Shown here one piece after another: positions 53,674-62,980 of a stretch of 64,000 nucleotides of DNA (position 1 is the first letter of the stretch; each line of letters opens with the position of its first letter). Both the position numbers and the translations under genes were made by a program. The notes beneath the pieces are model-generated. The model saw only the letters and a program-made list of their open reading frames with translations. It searched no databases and was not told where the DNA came from. Source of the DNA: Rhodococcus sp. IEGM 1409. Lineage in GTDB: Bacteria; Actinomycetota; Actinomycetes; Mycobacteriales; Mycobacteriaceae. The stretch spans positions 1 through 64,000 of the forward strand of contig NZ_JASHKN010000007.1 in assembly GCF_030056735.1 (NCBI RefSeq), in the 5' to 3' direction.

Positions 53674-54420
53674 ATGACCACCAGCTCTGAACTGAAGTCC
53701 GTATCGCTCACCGGCAAGGACCTGCATCTGTCCTTCGGTACCAACAAGGTGCTTCGCGGCGTCAACCTGCACGTCGACGCCGGAAACACCGTCACCGTCA
53801 TCGGACCCTCCGGTTCGGGCAAGTCGACGCTCCTGCGGGTGCTGAACCGCCTGCACGAGCCTGAGCAGGGTGACGTGCTGCTCGACGGGAAGTCCGTCTT
53901 GAAGGACAACCCCGACGAGCTTCGGCAGCGAATCGGCATGGTGTTTCAGCACTTCAACCTGTTCCCGCACAAGACCGTCGCCGAGAACATCGCGCTCGGG
54001 CCGAACAAGCTCAAGGGATTGTCCAAAGAACAAGCTCGGGCTCTCGCGCTCGAGCAGCTGGATCTCGTGGGGCTCAAGGAGAAGGCCGACTCGCGGCCCG
54101 GCAACCTTTCGGGTGGTCAGCAGCAGCGCGTCGCCATTGCCCGCGCCTTGGCGATGAAGCCCGAGGTCATGTTCTTCGACGAGGCGACGTCGGCTCTGGA
54201 CCCCGAACTGGTCAAGGGCGTTCTGGCATTGATGGCCGATCTCGCGAAGTCCGGCATGACCATGGTCGTCGTGACGCACGAAATGGGCTTCGCTCGCTCG
54301 GTGTCCGACAAGGTGCTCTTCATGGATCGTGGCGCCGTCGTCGAAACCGGAACTCCTGAGCAGCTTTTCGACGATCCCGAAACCGATCGACTGCAGGCGT
54401 TCCTGTCACAGGTTCTCTGA
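53674..54420 (+). CDS. polar amino acid ABC transporter ATP-binding protein, GlnQ type
   Basis: A 248-residue ATPase: Walker [11 protein letters not shown]-loop [11 protein letters not shown], signature [15 protein letters not shown], Walker [13 protein letters not shown], and switch His in VVVTHE. It is directly downstream of the fused binding/permease gene and completes the importer. Its last 15 bases overlap the 3' end of the convergent sigma factor gene. Confidence 0.94.
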   Translation: MTTSSELKSVSLTGKDLHLSFGTNKVLRGVNLHVDAGNTVTVIGPSGSGKSTLLRVLNRLHEPEQGDVLLDGKSVLKDNPDELRQRIGMVFQHFNLFPHKTVAENIALGPNKLKGLSKEQARALALEQLDLVGLKEKADSRPGNLSGGQQQRVAIARALAMKPEVMFFDEATSALDPELVKGVLALMADLAKSGMTMVVVTHEMGFARSVSDKVLFMDRGAVVETGTPEQLFDDPETDRLQAFLSQVL

Positions 54421-55590
54421 CTCGGGCGTGCTTGCGCGAGATCGACGGGCGTTGATCCTGGACGCCTGAAGCATCAGATGGTCACGTTCGGCGAGGTTGG
54501 ATGCCTTGTGCGCTGCATCGGCATACAACCTCGCCGCCGTCTCCAGGTCTCCGTCGCGTTCACGGAGATAGGCCTCGACGGCAACATAGCGTGGAAGTGA
54601 ATCGTCCAGCGCTGCAAGAGCTGCCAAGCCGGCGCGTGGTCCGTCCGCCTCGCCGACGGCCACCGCCCGATTGAGCCGGACGATCGGGCTGTCGGTCAGG
54701 GCTGCGAGTTCGTCGTACCACTCCACTATCTGCACCCAGTCGGTCTCGTCTGCTGTGAGAGCGTCGGCATGAAGTGCGGCAATCGCGGCCTGGGCCTGGA
54801 ACTCGCCGAGCCGGTCGCGAGCGAGAGCTGCCTGGAGGATCACGACTCCTTCGGCAATCGACTCGGTGTCCCACCGTCCGCGGTCCTGCTCGGCAAGCGG
54901 AACCAGGCTGCTGTCTGCGGCAGTGCGCGCGGCGCGGCGAGCGTGGTGAAGGAGCACGAGCGCGAGCAACCCTGCGACCTCGGGGTGATCGATCGCGGCG
55001 GCGAGCTGCCGGGTGAGCCTGATGGCCTCGGCGGCGAGGTCGACGTCACCGGAGTAGCCCTCGTTGAAGACCAGATAGAGGACACGTAGAACGGTGGCGA
55101 CATCGCCGGGTTGCTCGAACCGCACGCCGGAGACCGTGCGCTTGGCTCGGCTGATGCGCTGAGCCATCGTCGCTTCGGGCACCAGGTAGGCCTGCGCAAT
55201 CTGGCGAGTGGTCAGCCCGCCGACAGCGCGCAGCGTGAGTGCGACGGCGGACGACGGCGTCAACGACGGGTGAGCGCACAGAAAGTAGAGCTGGAGTGTG
55301 TCGTCCACGCCCGGCACTGACCCGCTGACCGGCCGCTCGCCTGGCTGCTCGTCAACCAGAAACTCCCGCTTGCGACGGGCCGCATCCGACCGGATCCCGT
55401 CGAGGAACCGCCGCCAGGCCACTGTGACCAGCCAGCCCTTGGGGTCCCGCGGCGGGTTGTCCGGCCAGGCCCTGACCGCCTCGAGCAGAGCGTCCTGCAC
55501 GGCGTCCTCGGCCAACGCGAAATCTGCTCCGCGGCGGACGAGGATGCCGAGCACGCTCGGAGTCAGACTTCGAAGCAGCGCGTCGTCCAT
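54406..55590 (-). CDS. ECF sigma factor with C-terminal TPR-like extension (ECF42 type)
   Basis: A 394-residue protein. Sigma region 2 ([38 protein letters not shown]) and region 4 ([27 protein letters not shown]) are followed by about 200 residues of helical repeats ([27 protein letters not shown]). This long extension and the adjacent DGPF/YCII gene match ECF42 sigma factors, which lack an anti-sigma factor. The ATG at 55590 is preferred over 55650, which lies within the upstream gene. It follows the YCII gene by 8 bases and is co-transcribed. Confidence 0.88.
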   Translation of the reverse strand: MDDALLRSLTPSVLGILVRRGADFALAEDAVQDALLEAVRAWPDNPPRDPKGWLVTVAWRRFLDGIRSDAARRKREFLVDEQPGERPVSGSVPGVDDTLQLYFLCAHPSLTPSSAVALTLRAVGGLTTRQIAQAYLVPEATMAQRISRAKRTVSGVRFEQPGDVATVLRVLYLVFNEGYSGDVDLAAEAIRLTRQLAAAIDHPEVAGLLALVLLHHARRAARTAADSSLVPLAEQDRGRWDTESIAEGVVILQAALARDRLGEFQAQAAIAALHADALTADETDWVQIVEWYDELAALTDSPIVRLNRAVAVGEADGPRAGLAALAALDDSLPRYVAVEAYLRERDGDLETAARLYADAAHKASNLAERDHLMLQASRINARRSRASTPESENL

Positions 55591-55598
55591 GAGAGTCG

Positions 55599-56006
55599 TC
55601 AGTCCGTGATGGTCGGCGGCTCGGTCAGGAACGGGCGCAGTTCGAGCCATTCGTGAATCGGCTTCCCGCCTGCGCCGGGCGCGGCCGAAAGCTCCCCGGC
55701 CAATTCGACGGCACGGTCGTAACTGTCGACGTCGATCACCATCCAGCCGGCAATGAGGTCCTTGGTCTCCGCGAATGGGCCGTCGGTGACCGGGGGGCGC
55801 CCCTCACCGTCGTACCGGACGAAGGTGCCCTCCGGAGCGAGAGCCTGACCGTCGACGAACTCGCCCGCCTTCTCGAGCCGATCCGCGAAGTCCTGCATGT
55901 ACTTCACGTGGTCCGTGATCTCGTCCGGTGTCCACTGGTCCATCGGCACGTCGTTGACTGCAGCCGGAGCGCCGCGGTAGTGCTTGAGCAGCAAGTACTT
56001 GGCCAT
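55599..56006 (-). CDS. YCII-related (DGPF) protein
   Basis: A 135-residue YCII-fold protein that starts MAKYLLLKHYRG and contains VTDGPFAETKDLIAGW, the DGPF motif. DGPF proteins are the conserved partners of ECF42 sigma factors, whose gene follows. The ATG at 56006 has AGAGGAG upstream. The biochemical role of DGPF proteins is not established. Confidence 0.87.
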   Translation of the reverse strand: MAKYLLLKHYRGAPAAVNDVPMDQWTPDEITDHVKYMQDFADRLEKAGEFVDGQALAPEGTFVRYDGEGRPPVTDGPFAETKDLIAGWMVIDVDSYDRAVELAGELSAAPGAGGKPIHEWLELRPFLTEPPTITD

Positions 56007-56059
56007 CGTGAATCTCCTCTGTGTCGGTGCCACCCATTCTGGTCGCACGTCACTACAGG

Positions 56060-56086
56060 GACGAAGCAAGTCGGGGATTCTCGACA
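56060..56086 (-). promoter_or_regulatory. candidate ECF42-type promoter
   Basis: On the minus strand TGTCGA (56086-56081) is followed after 17 bases by CGTC (56063-56060), about 54 bases before the DGPF start. TGTCGA is the -35 recalled for ECF42 promoters and CGTC is a common ECF -10. This would make the DGPF/sigma operon autoregulated. Confidence 0.55.
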
Positions 56087-56123
56087 TCTCGGGGCTATTC
56101 TCGAGATCGCGGGGCTTCGGGCC

Positions 56124-56738
56124 CTAAATCCACCCTTGCCGGCGGGCGATCACCGCGGCCTCGTGCCGATTCGCAGCACCGAGTTTGGTGACAGCTGACG
56201 ACAGATAATTCCGCGTGGTTCCTGCAGAGAGATGCGCGCGGGACGCGATCTGATCGATGGATGCTCCGTCCGCCGCGTACTCGAGTACGTCCGCTTCACG
56301 CGGAGTAAGCGGTGAGTCGCCGGCGCCGATTGCCTCGGCCGCCAACGACGGATCGACGTACCGCCCGCCGGCATGGACGCTGCGGACCACCTCGGCGAGC
56401 GTCGCCGCGGGCGTCGTCTTCGGCAGAAATCCGCGGACGCCTGCTGACAGTGCCTTCTTCAGGTACCCGGGACGCCCGTGGCTCGTCACGATGATCGAGA
56501 CGCACCCCGAGACCGTCTGCGCAATCTGTTGCGCTGTCTCGATGCCGTCGATACCCGCCATCTGAAGGTCGAGCACGGCTACGTCAGGCTGATGTTTTAC
56601 AGCAGCGATCACGGCATCCTCGCCGGATTCGGCTTCCGCCACGACAACGATGTCGTCCTCGAGCGACAACATCATGGCCAGAGCCGAGCGGATCAAGTTC
56701 TCGTCGTCGGCCAGCAGTACCTTGATCGGCTCGGTCAC
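56124..56738 (-). CDS. response regulator, NarL/FixJ type
   Basis: A 204-residue regulator. The receiver domain has the acidic pair LLADDE, the phosphorylated Asp in AVLDLQMAGIDG (about residue 57) and conserved Thr/Ser and Lys (IVTSHG, GFLPKT). The C-terminal LuxR-type helix-turn-helix is LTPREADVLEYAADG and ASRAHLSAGTTRNYLSSA. Its start overlaps the kinase stop (ATGA at 56735-56738). It likely controls the ABC exporter encoded upstream. Confidence 0.93.
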   Translation of the reverse strand: MTEPIKVLLADDENLIRSALAMMLSLEDDIVVVAEAESGEDAVIAAVKHQPDVAVLDLQMAGIDGIETAQQIAQTVSGCVSIIVTSHGRPGYLKKALSAGVRGFLPKTTPAATLAEVVRSVHAGGRYVDPSLAAEAIGAGDSPLTPREADVLEYAADGASIDQIASRAHLSAGTTRNYLSSAVTKLGAANRHEAAVIARRQGWI

Positions 56739-57877
56739 CGAGACTCCTTCGTTCGGGACGGAAAGTGGGCGGTGAGGGTGAAGCGATCTTCGTCCTGCAC
56801 AGTTTCGACAGTTCCTCCGACGGCGCTGACGCGCTCGCGCAATCCGTTCAAGCCGGTTCCGTCGCTAGGCGGTGCGATACGTGCGCCGTCGTTGACAATT
56901 ACGACGCCGTCCGCGAACACCTCGATGCCGCAATTCTGAGCACTGGAATGCCGGAGAATGTTGGTCACGCCTTCACGGACGACCCACGCGGCGGCCTCGG
57001 CCAGTTCCACCGGCAGCTGATCTGCCGATCCACGTATCGCGGTGGAGATTCCGGCAGCCTCGAGCAGAGACTGCGCGCCGGCCAGCTCGGACGCCAAGGC
57101 GATGGACCGGTATCCACGAACCAGCTCGCGTGCTTCGTCGAGCGAATCTTGCGCAAGTTCGCGTACTTCGTCCATCTGCGCGGCGGCACGATCGTCGCCG
57201 CGCCGTGAAAGTGTGGCTGCAAGTTCACTTTTCACCGCAATTGCAGACAGTGCCCGCCCGACGACATCGTGGAGATCGCGCGAAAATCGCAACCGCTCCT
57301 CGGCGACGGACAGAGCGGCGGCAGCTCCGCGTGCCTCGTCCAATTCGGTGACCATCCGCAACAGCCACACCGACATGTAAACCGTCAGCCCCATGAAGGC
57401 AGCAACGATTCCGACGGACACGCCGCTTGCCGGACCTGCAAGCAGTCCCAATACAACCCCGGCGGCCACCGAACCCAAGATCAGCCAGCGCAGCGACGTC
57501 AGCCCCGCAAGGGGCACAACTAGGATTGCCGCCAGCCAGAAGTACGGGCCGTTCTCGGCATTGCTTCCCAATGCAATTCCTGCCGAGCAGAACGCCGACA
57601 ACGTCATCACGGCAAGAGGAATCTGGACGGGCTTGGCCACGATCCCGCCCAGATCAGGCATCCGGGACACGGCTATGGCGCACGCAATCGCACTGATTCC
57701 GAGGAACGCCCCCGACAGATACCGATCCGTCACGATCTCGGTGAACGTACCGAAGCCACCGAAGACGAAGGCGAACATGATGAACGACTGCCGCGTGTAG
57801 AGGCGAACCTTGTCGAGGTTCGACGCGGTTCGCCACGTCCGTCTCGGATTCCAGCGTCCGAAGTTCTGCGCGATCAT
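56735..57877 (-). CDS. sensor histidine kinase, DesK/NarX-type (HisKA_3)
   Basis: A 380-residue membrane kinase with about five or six N-terminal spans, the phosphoacceptor His in SRDLHDVVGRALSAIAVK, N box NILRHSSAQNC and G box GTGLNGLRERV. The ATG at 57877 sits 8 bases after GAAGG and is preferred to the GTG at 57883. It partners the response regulator and is 21 bases after the ABC-2 permease stop, so all five genes form one run. Confidence 0.92.
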   Translation of the reverse strand: MIAQNFGRWNPRRTWRTASNLDKVRLYTRQSFIMFAFVFGGFGTFTEIVTDRYLSGAFLGISAIACAIAVSRMPDLGGIVAKPVQIPLAVMTLSAFCSAGIALGSNAENGPYFWLAAILVVPLAGLTSLRWLILGSVAAGVVLGLLAGPASGVSVGIVAAFMGLTVYMSVWLLRMVTELDEARGAAAALSVAEERLRFSRDLHDVVGRALSAIAVKSELAATLSRRGDDRAAAQMDEVRELAQDSLDEARELVRGYRSIALASELAGAQSLLEAAGISTAIRGSADQLPVELAEAAAWVVREGVTNILRHSSAQNCGIEVFADGVVIVNDGARIAPPSDGTGLNGLRERVSAVGGTVETVQDEDRFTLTAHFPSRTKESR

Positions 57878-57898
57878 GCTCACTACCTTCTCAGAGTT

Positions 57899-58690
57899 CT
57901 ACGAACGCGGTTCCCAGCGGAAGTGGACGTTCGCGATCAGAACCGAACCGACGATCCATGCCAGCATGACCAACAGCGGTTGCGCGGCCGAACCGAAGGT
58001 GTCGACAAATCCAGCCGCCGCACCAGGTGCATCGCCCAGATCACCCAGTTCGGCAGTGGTCCGCCCCAGCCATCCGAGATTGAGGAGGTCGACCACCGCG
58101 GCCAGCGGAGTGAACTCGAGAACACGAGCAACGTTGTCCGGCACGACATTCCTGATCGAAGACATACCTGCCGTCGCCAGAATCAGAATCGGCATGCAGG
58201 TTATCTGCGCTGCCTCTGCGTTCCGAGTGACAGCCGAGGTGATCAACGCCAGCGCGGTGAAGAGCGCGGCGCCGCCGATCACCGCAGCCAGCACCAGCAC
58301 CGGATTGACCGGTGCGTGGCCACCGAGAACCATCACGGCGATGCCGATGACCACCGTCAGCAGCCCGGTGAGAACCCACGAGGGCACCGCCGGACCGGCC
58401 AGGATCTCGGCGTCGCTGCATTCCCCGGTCCGTAGTCGCTTGAGAACCAACTCGTCACGCCGTGTCGCGTAGACCGACAGCAGGTTGTAGAAGACCACGA
58501 ACACGAGAAGGAAGAGTGCAAACACCTCGAGCCCTGCCGACACCGACTTGTCCGACAGTCCGCCGTCTCGCGACAGGTACAGCATTCCCACGGGAAAGAT
58601 CAACGGGAGAACTATCGCGTTGAAGAGCAGCAGTCGATTTCGTCCCAGGAGCGTGAACTCCGAACGAGACAGGGTTGCGATGCGGTTCAT
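57899..58690 (-). CDS. ABC-2-type exporter permease
   Basis: A 263-residue membrane protein with six predicted spans (for example LFNAIVLPLIFPVGMLYL, VFALFLLVFVVFYNLL, GLLTVVIGIAVMVLGG). Its start overlaps the stop of the ATPase gene (ATGA at 58687-58690). It forms a DrrAB-like exporter, probably for a drug, antimicrobial peptide or lipid. Confidence 0.87.
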   Translation of the reverse strand: MNRIATLSRSEFTLLGRNRLLLFNAIVLPLIFPVGMLYLSRDGGLSDKSVSAGLEVFALFLLVFVVFYNLLSVYATRRDELVLKRLRTGECSDAEILAGPAVPSWVLTGLLTVVIGIAVMVLGGHAPVNPVLVLAAVIGGAALFTALALITSAVTRNAEAAQITCMPILILATAGMSSIRNVVPDNVARVLEFTPLAAVVDLLNLGWLGRTTAELGDLGDAPGAAAGFVDTFGSAAQPLLVMLAWIVGSVLIANVHFRWEPRS

Positions 58691-59625
58691 GCCGACGCTC
58701 CTTCGAGAGTTGCGTGATGATCGAAGTGGTCTGCAATGGAGAGGAATACGGTCTCCAGGGATGCCGCGCGAGCATCCAAGCCGGTCAGCGAGACATCATT
58801 GTGCTGCGCCCACAACAGCAGTTCCGTCAGCGTCTCCTGGACGGTGCGAGTGGTGATCAGCACCAGATCATTTTCGACGCGTACCTCGGCGCCGGCCAAA
58901 GCTGGGAGCGGAAGACCTGGGCGGTGCAGTTTGATCTGGGCGGGATGATCCGCGACGACATCCGCCACGGTTCCGCTGCGCACCACCGATCCACGGTGCA
59001 TGATCGCCAACTGGTCACACAAGGACTCGGCTTCGTCCAGGTAGTGCGTCGTCAACATGATGGTGACGCCCGACGCTTTCAAATCAGCGATCAATTGCCA
59101 AGTGTTACGACGACTTTCGGGGTCCAGGCCGGTAGTCGGTTCGTCGAGAAAGAGGACGAGGGGACGGCCGATGATCGCGCACGCCAGGTCCAGTCGGCGC
59201 GCTTCACCCCCCGAGAGGAACTTCACATGGGTATCGCCTCGGTCGCGCATGTCCACGCGCTCGAGCACCTCGTCAACGGGAAGTGGATTCGAGCAGGTTC
59301 CTGCCCACATCGCCAAACTCTCGCGCGCAGTCAGGTCTTGGGGAAGACCGCCCTTCTGGAGCATGATGCCCAGGGACGGGCGAATCTGCTTGCGGTTGCG
59401 CACCGGATCCATCCCCAGAACGCGCACCGTGCCGGCACTGGCACGTGAAAGTCCCTGAATCACCTCGAGAGTGGATGTCTTGCCGGCACCGTTTGTTCCG
59501 AGGAGGCCGAACAGCTCGCCTTCCCGGACACTCAGATCAAGATTGCGGACAGCATCGAACGCATCCTTGCCCGAGCCGTAGCGGCGCGACATTCCGACAA
59601 CGTCGATCACGGGATCGCCTTTCAT
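58687..59625 (-). CDS. ABC exporter ATP-binding protein, DrrA type
   Basis: A 312-residue ATPase: Walker A GTNGAGKTS, signature LSGGEARRLDLACAI, Walker B LVLFLDEPTTGLD, switch His in LTTHYLDE, and a C-terminal extension typical of DrrA/CcmA. In the signature, LSGGE replaces the more usual LSGGQ. It overlaps the permease downstream and a small membrane protein gene upstream by 4 bases each. Confidence 0.92.
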   Translation of the reverse strand: MKGDPVIDVVGMSRRYGSGKDAFDAVRNLDLSVREGELFGLLGTNGAGKTSTLEVIQGLSRASAGTVRVLGMDPVRNRKQIRPSLGIMLQKGGLPQDLTARESLAMWAGTCSNPLPVDEVLERVDMRDRGDTHVKFLSGGEARRLDLACAIIGRPLVLFLDEPTTGLDPESRRNTWQLIADLKASGVTIMLTTHYLDEAESLCDQLAIMHRGSVVRSGTVADVVADHPAQIKLHRPGLPLPALAGAEVRVENDLVLITTRTVQETLTELLLWAQHNDVSLTGLDARAASLETVFLSIADHFDHHATLEGASA

Positions 59626-59858
59626 CGCTGCGCCTCCTCTCGGTTCCAGCCGCGCAGTCCGATCACGAATCGGATACCCGCATAGACAGCGAGAGCGGCA
59701 ACAAGTATCCAGAACACGGGATTGGAGCCGATGATCGCGAACAGCACTCCGATGATCGCGATATTCACGACGATCACAACAAGTTCGCGGCCCATCGTGG
59801 GTGCGGGTCCGATGTCCATCAGGTCCGTCAGGAGGCTTCCCTCATGTGGTTCTCTCAT
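59622..59858 (-). CDS. small membrane protein of the ABC exporter operon
   Basis: A 78-residue protein with two hydrophobic spans (LVVIVVNIAIIGVLFAII and VFWILVAALAVYAGIRFVIG). The ATG at 59858 was chosen because GGAGG precedes it closely; a longer version to 59945 needs a TTG start. The stop overlaps the DrrA-type start (ATGA). Role unknown; it may assist the exporter or the kinase. Confidence 0.6.
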   Translation of the reverse strand: MREPHEGSLLTDLMDIGPAPTMGRELVVIVVNIAIIGVLFAIIGSNPVFWILVAALAVYAGIRFVIGLRGWNREEAQR

Positions 59859-60001
59859 GCCTCCAAGCTTCGCGAGAAGTCGGAGCCGAAAACAGTGCAC
59901 AGCGTCATCAGCTGCGGTGACACCGTCACGGATCAGCGATGACAAATGTCATGCGACGTCCCCGCGGGGACGCCTCCTAACCTGCAGGTAAGGGTCACCT
60001 C

Positions 60002-60035
60002 GTTGTTTTGCCGTTCATTTTTACGTTCCTTTACC
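60002..60035 (+). promoter_or_regulatory. possible Pho box upstream of phoX
   Basis: GTTG (60002), GTTCA (60013) and GTTCC (60025) recur at 11- and 12-base spacing, resembling direct-repeat PhoP sites of actinobacteria. It lies 60-90 bases before the phosphatase start. The match is loose. Confidence 0.3.
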
Positions 60036-60092
60036 CTTGCTTCGAGCTTCTACGGTTCCCGAAGTCCGTACATCGAAACTCGGGAGTTCACG

Positions 60093-62174
60093 GTGGCTAT
60101 CAAGCCTTTGGCCTTGTTCGTCAAACACGACGGCGTGTCTGCACGCGCGTCGATCACCTGCCAGTACAAGTGCGGAAATGCGTGCTCTCACGAGGTCCCC
60201 AACACCTCGGGCGGCGAGTACTTCCGCGACATCGCACGCACGGCACTGTCTCGTCGCGGCATGCTTCGGGGCAGCGGCATGGCAGTCCTCGCGGTGGGAG
60301 CCGGCAGCGCCCTCGTCGCGTGTTCGGACGAATCTGCAAGCGCCGAACCGGGAACCGGTTCGACGAGTGGCAGCAGCAGCGGATCGACACCGGCGGGAAC
60401 GAACTACAGCGCTGTCGCTCCCAACAAAGAAGACAAGGTCACCGTCCCTGACGGATACGATCAGGCCGTCGTGATTCGTTGGGGTGACGCCGTTCTCGCC
60501 GGTGCCCCGGCTTTCGACTTCGACAAGCAGACTGCGGCAGCGCAGGAACTGCAGTTCGGATTCAACAACGACTTCGCCGGATTACTCCCGGTCGACGGGC
60601 AGCCCAACACCTACCTACTCGTGGTCAATCACGAATACTCCACCGAGCCCGCGATGTTCCGCGGCTACGATGCGGAGAACCCGACCGAGGAACAGTTCAA
60701 GATCGGCCTGGCCAGCCACGGACTGTCGGTCGTCCAGGTCAAGGGAGAATCCGACAACGGCAAGCTGGTGCCGGAGATCGGATCGAACAACCGCCGCATC
60801 ACCGGAACCACGGAGTTTGTCGTGACCGGCCCCGCTGCAGGTAGCGACTTCCTCAAGACGAGCGCCGATCCCACCGGAACCAAAGTGCTCGGCACCCTCA
60901 ACAACTGCGCCGGCGGCGTCACACCCTGGGGCACAGTGCTTTCCGGCGAAGAGAACTTCAACCAGTACTTCGCAAACGCCGAGGGTGTCACCGATCCCAC
61001 GGTCGCAGCGCGGCTGAAGCGCTACGGTCTTGCCGGCGCCGCTTCCGAGCGCAAGTGGGAACGCTTCGACAAGCGGTTCGACCTGGTCGCAGAACCCAAC
61101 GAGGTCAACCGATTCGGATACGTCGTCGAGATTGATCCCTGGGATCCGTCATCGACTCCGATCAAGCACACAGCGCTCGGACGTTTCAAGCACGAAGCCG
61201 CCACCATTTACATCACGTCGGACGGCACCGTCGTCGCCTACAGCGGCGACGACGAGCGCTTCGACTACATGTACAAGTTCGTCTCCAGCCGAAAGATGCA
61301 GGACGGCAAGAGTCAAGCAGCCATGCGTCACAACATGACTCTGCTCGACGCCGGAATCCTGTACGTCGCAAAGCTCAGCGGCAACTCTGCCGGCGAGATC
61401 GACGGCAGCGGCAAGCTCCCATCGGACGGCAAGTTCGACGGAACCGGCGAATGGGTAGCCATCCTGCGCACCGGCGAAGACGGCAAGGGCGAATCGCTGG
61501 TCGACGGCATGAGCGCCGAAGAGGTAGCCGTCTTCACCCGCCAGGCCGGCGACAAGGTCGGGGCAACGAAGATGGACCGCCCCGAGGACTTCGAGGCAAA
61601 CCCGAAGAGCGGCAAGGTTTACGTCGCACTGACCAACAACACCAAGCGCGGAGTCGACGGCGGCGCGGCGGCCGACGAGGCGAACCCGCGCAACAACAAC
61701 AAGAACGGCCAGGTCCTCGAAATTTCGGACGATCACGCCGGCACCACCTTCGGCTGGAATCTCCTTCTCGTCTGTGGAGATCCGGCTACAGCCGACACCT
61801 ACTTCGGTGGTTTCGACAAGAGCAAGGTCAGTCCGATCTCGTGCCCGGACAACCTTGCCTTCGACCCGCACGGAAACCTGTGGATCTCCACCGACGGCAA
61901 CGCACTCAAGTCCAACGACGGACTGTTCAGTGTTGTCCTCGAAGGCGAAAATCGTGGTGAGACAAAGCAGTTCCTCACCGTCCCCGTCGGCGCCGAAACC
62001 TGCGGACCGATTGTGGACGAGAAGCGCGTCATCGTCTGCGTCCAGCACCCCGGCGAGACCGACGACGCCAGCATCGAAAGCCCCGCATCCCATTGGCCCG
62101 ACGGTGGTTCCTCCCAGCCTCGCCCGTCGGTAGTTGCAGCCTGGAAGAAGGACGGATCTCGGCTCGGCTCGTAG
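60093..62174 (+). CDS. phoX: PhoX-family (DUF839) alkaline phosphatase, Tat-exported
   Basis: A 693-residue protein. A twin-arginine signal lies internally at about residues 48-75 (LSRRGMLRGSGMAVLAVGAGSALVAC in parts), ending in a Cys that may be lipidated, after an unusual 45-residue N-terminal stretch with CQYKCGNACSH. The PhoX domain shows GTLNNCAGGVTPWGTVLSGEENF and SCPDNLAFDPHGNLWI with Fe/Ca-site Cys and acidic residues. The GTG at 60093 has GGGAG 7 bases upstream. PhoX releases phosphate from organic phosphates outside the cell, usually under phosphate limitation. Confidence 0.88.
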   Translation: MAIKPLALFVKHDGVSARASITCQYKCGNACSHEVPNTSGGEYFRDIARTALSRRGMLRGSGMAVLAVGAGSALVACSDESASAEPGTGSTSGSSSGSTPAGTNYSAVAPNKEDKVTVPDGYDQAVVIRWGDAVLAGAPAFDFDKQTAAAQELQFGFNNDFAGLLPVDGQPNTYLLVVNHEYSTEPAMFRGYDAENPTEEQFKIGLASHGLSVVQVKGESDNGKLVPEIGSNNRRITGTTEFVVTGPAAGSDFLKTSADPTGTKVLGTLNNCAGGVTPWGTVLSGEENFNQYFANAEGVTDPTVAARLKRYGLAGAASERKWERFDKRFDLVAEPNEVNRFGYVVEIDPWDPSSTPIKHTALGRFKHEAATIYITSDGTVVAYSGDDERFDYMYKFVSSRKMQDGKSQAAMRHNMTLLDAGILYVAKLSGNSAGEIDGSGKLPSDGKFDGTGEWVAILRTGEDGKGESLVDGMSAEEVAVFTRQAGDKVGATKMDRPEDFEANPKSGKVYVALTNNTKRGVDGGAAADEANPRNNNKNGQVLEISDDHAGTTFGWNLLLVCGDPATADTYFGGFDKSKVSPISCPDNLAFDPHGNLWISTDGNALKSNDGLFSVVLEGENRGETKQFLTVPVGAETCGPIVDEKRVIVCVQHPGETDDASIESPASHWPDGGSSQPRPSVVAAWKKDGSRLGS

Positions 62175-62177
62175 AGG

Positions 62178-62924
62178 TCAGCTGCTCCCGAACCCCACGC
62201 TGTTGGCATAGCGATCGAAATCGCCCTGGGCTCCGCTGTAGACGTTGATGTCGGTATTCCCGGTGATACCGGGGATACGTCCGGTGCTGGTGTACTGCCA
62301 GAAGGTCCAATTGGACCAACCACCGGGCAGCGGCCCCGGGGCGTTCTGCCCGTTGTAATCGGCGATCCACAGCGGGTAGTGGTTGAACTCAGTGGTGTTG
62401 GCCATCTGAGTGCGCCAGAAGTTGGGGTACGTGTAAATGATGGGCTGCCGCCCGGTGAGTGCCTGGACAGTATTGAGGTAGCGATGAGTCCAGTCGATGA
62501 CCTGTCCGGCGGGCAGTCCCTTTGCGTCCTCGAGATCCAGAACGGGTGGGAGGTCACCAGGTCCGTTGATACCCAAGACGATCGCCGAGTAGAAGGCGGC
62601 CTGGGCTTCGGGGGACTGGCGAACGTCTGCGTAGTGGTACGCCCCGCGCGAGACGCCGGCAGCACGCATGACCAGGCAATCCTGGATGAAGTACGGATTG
62701 ACGTAGTTGAGCGACTCGGTGGCCTTGACCATCGCGAACTCGTGCCCTGACGCCTTGACCTGGAACCAGTCGATTCCGGTTCCGTCCACGTGCTGCCACG
62801 AAGAGACGTCCGGGCCGCGTGGAGCGTCGGCCGCGGCGAGGCCGGGTGCCGTGATTGCGATGGCAGCAGCCATCGCAATCGGGGTGAGCTTGCCCAAAGT
62901 CCTGACGATCCGTCGCTCGGCCAT
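62178..62924 (-). CDS. secreted GH25 muramidase (lysozyme)
   Basis: A 248-residue protein with a Sec signal peptide (AMAAAIAITAPGLAAADA) and a GH25 domain: GPDVSSWQ at the start, MVKATESLNYVNPYF, catalytic acids in PPVLDLEDAKG, PLWIADYNGQN and WTFWQYTSTGRIPG. It would cleave peptidoglycan outside the membrane. It converges on phoX with a 3-base gap, leaving no terminator between them. Confidence 0.9.
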   Translation of the reverse strand: MAERRIVRTLGKLTPIAMAAAIAITAPGLAAADAPRGPDVSSWQHVDGTGIDWFQVKASGHEFAMVKATESLNYVNPYFIQDCLVMRAAGVSRGAYHYADVRQSPEAQAAFYSAIVLGINGPGDLPPVLDLEDAKGLPAGQVIDWTHRYLNTVQALTGRQPIIYTYPNFWRTQMANTTEFNHYPLWIADYNGQNAPGPLPGGWSNWTFWQYTSTGRIPGITGNTDINVYSGAQGDFDRYANSVGFGSS

Positions 62925-62980
62925 TTCCCGAGGGTAAGGTCGATTGGTCCGTTTTGTCCGCTAATTCAGGAAACGTTCAC

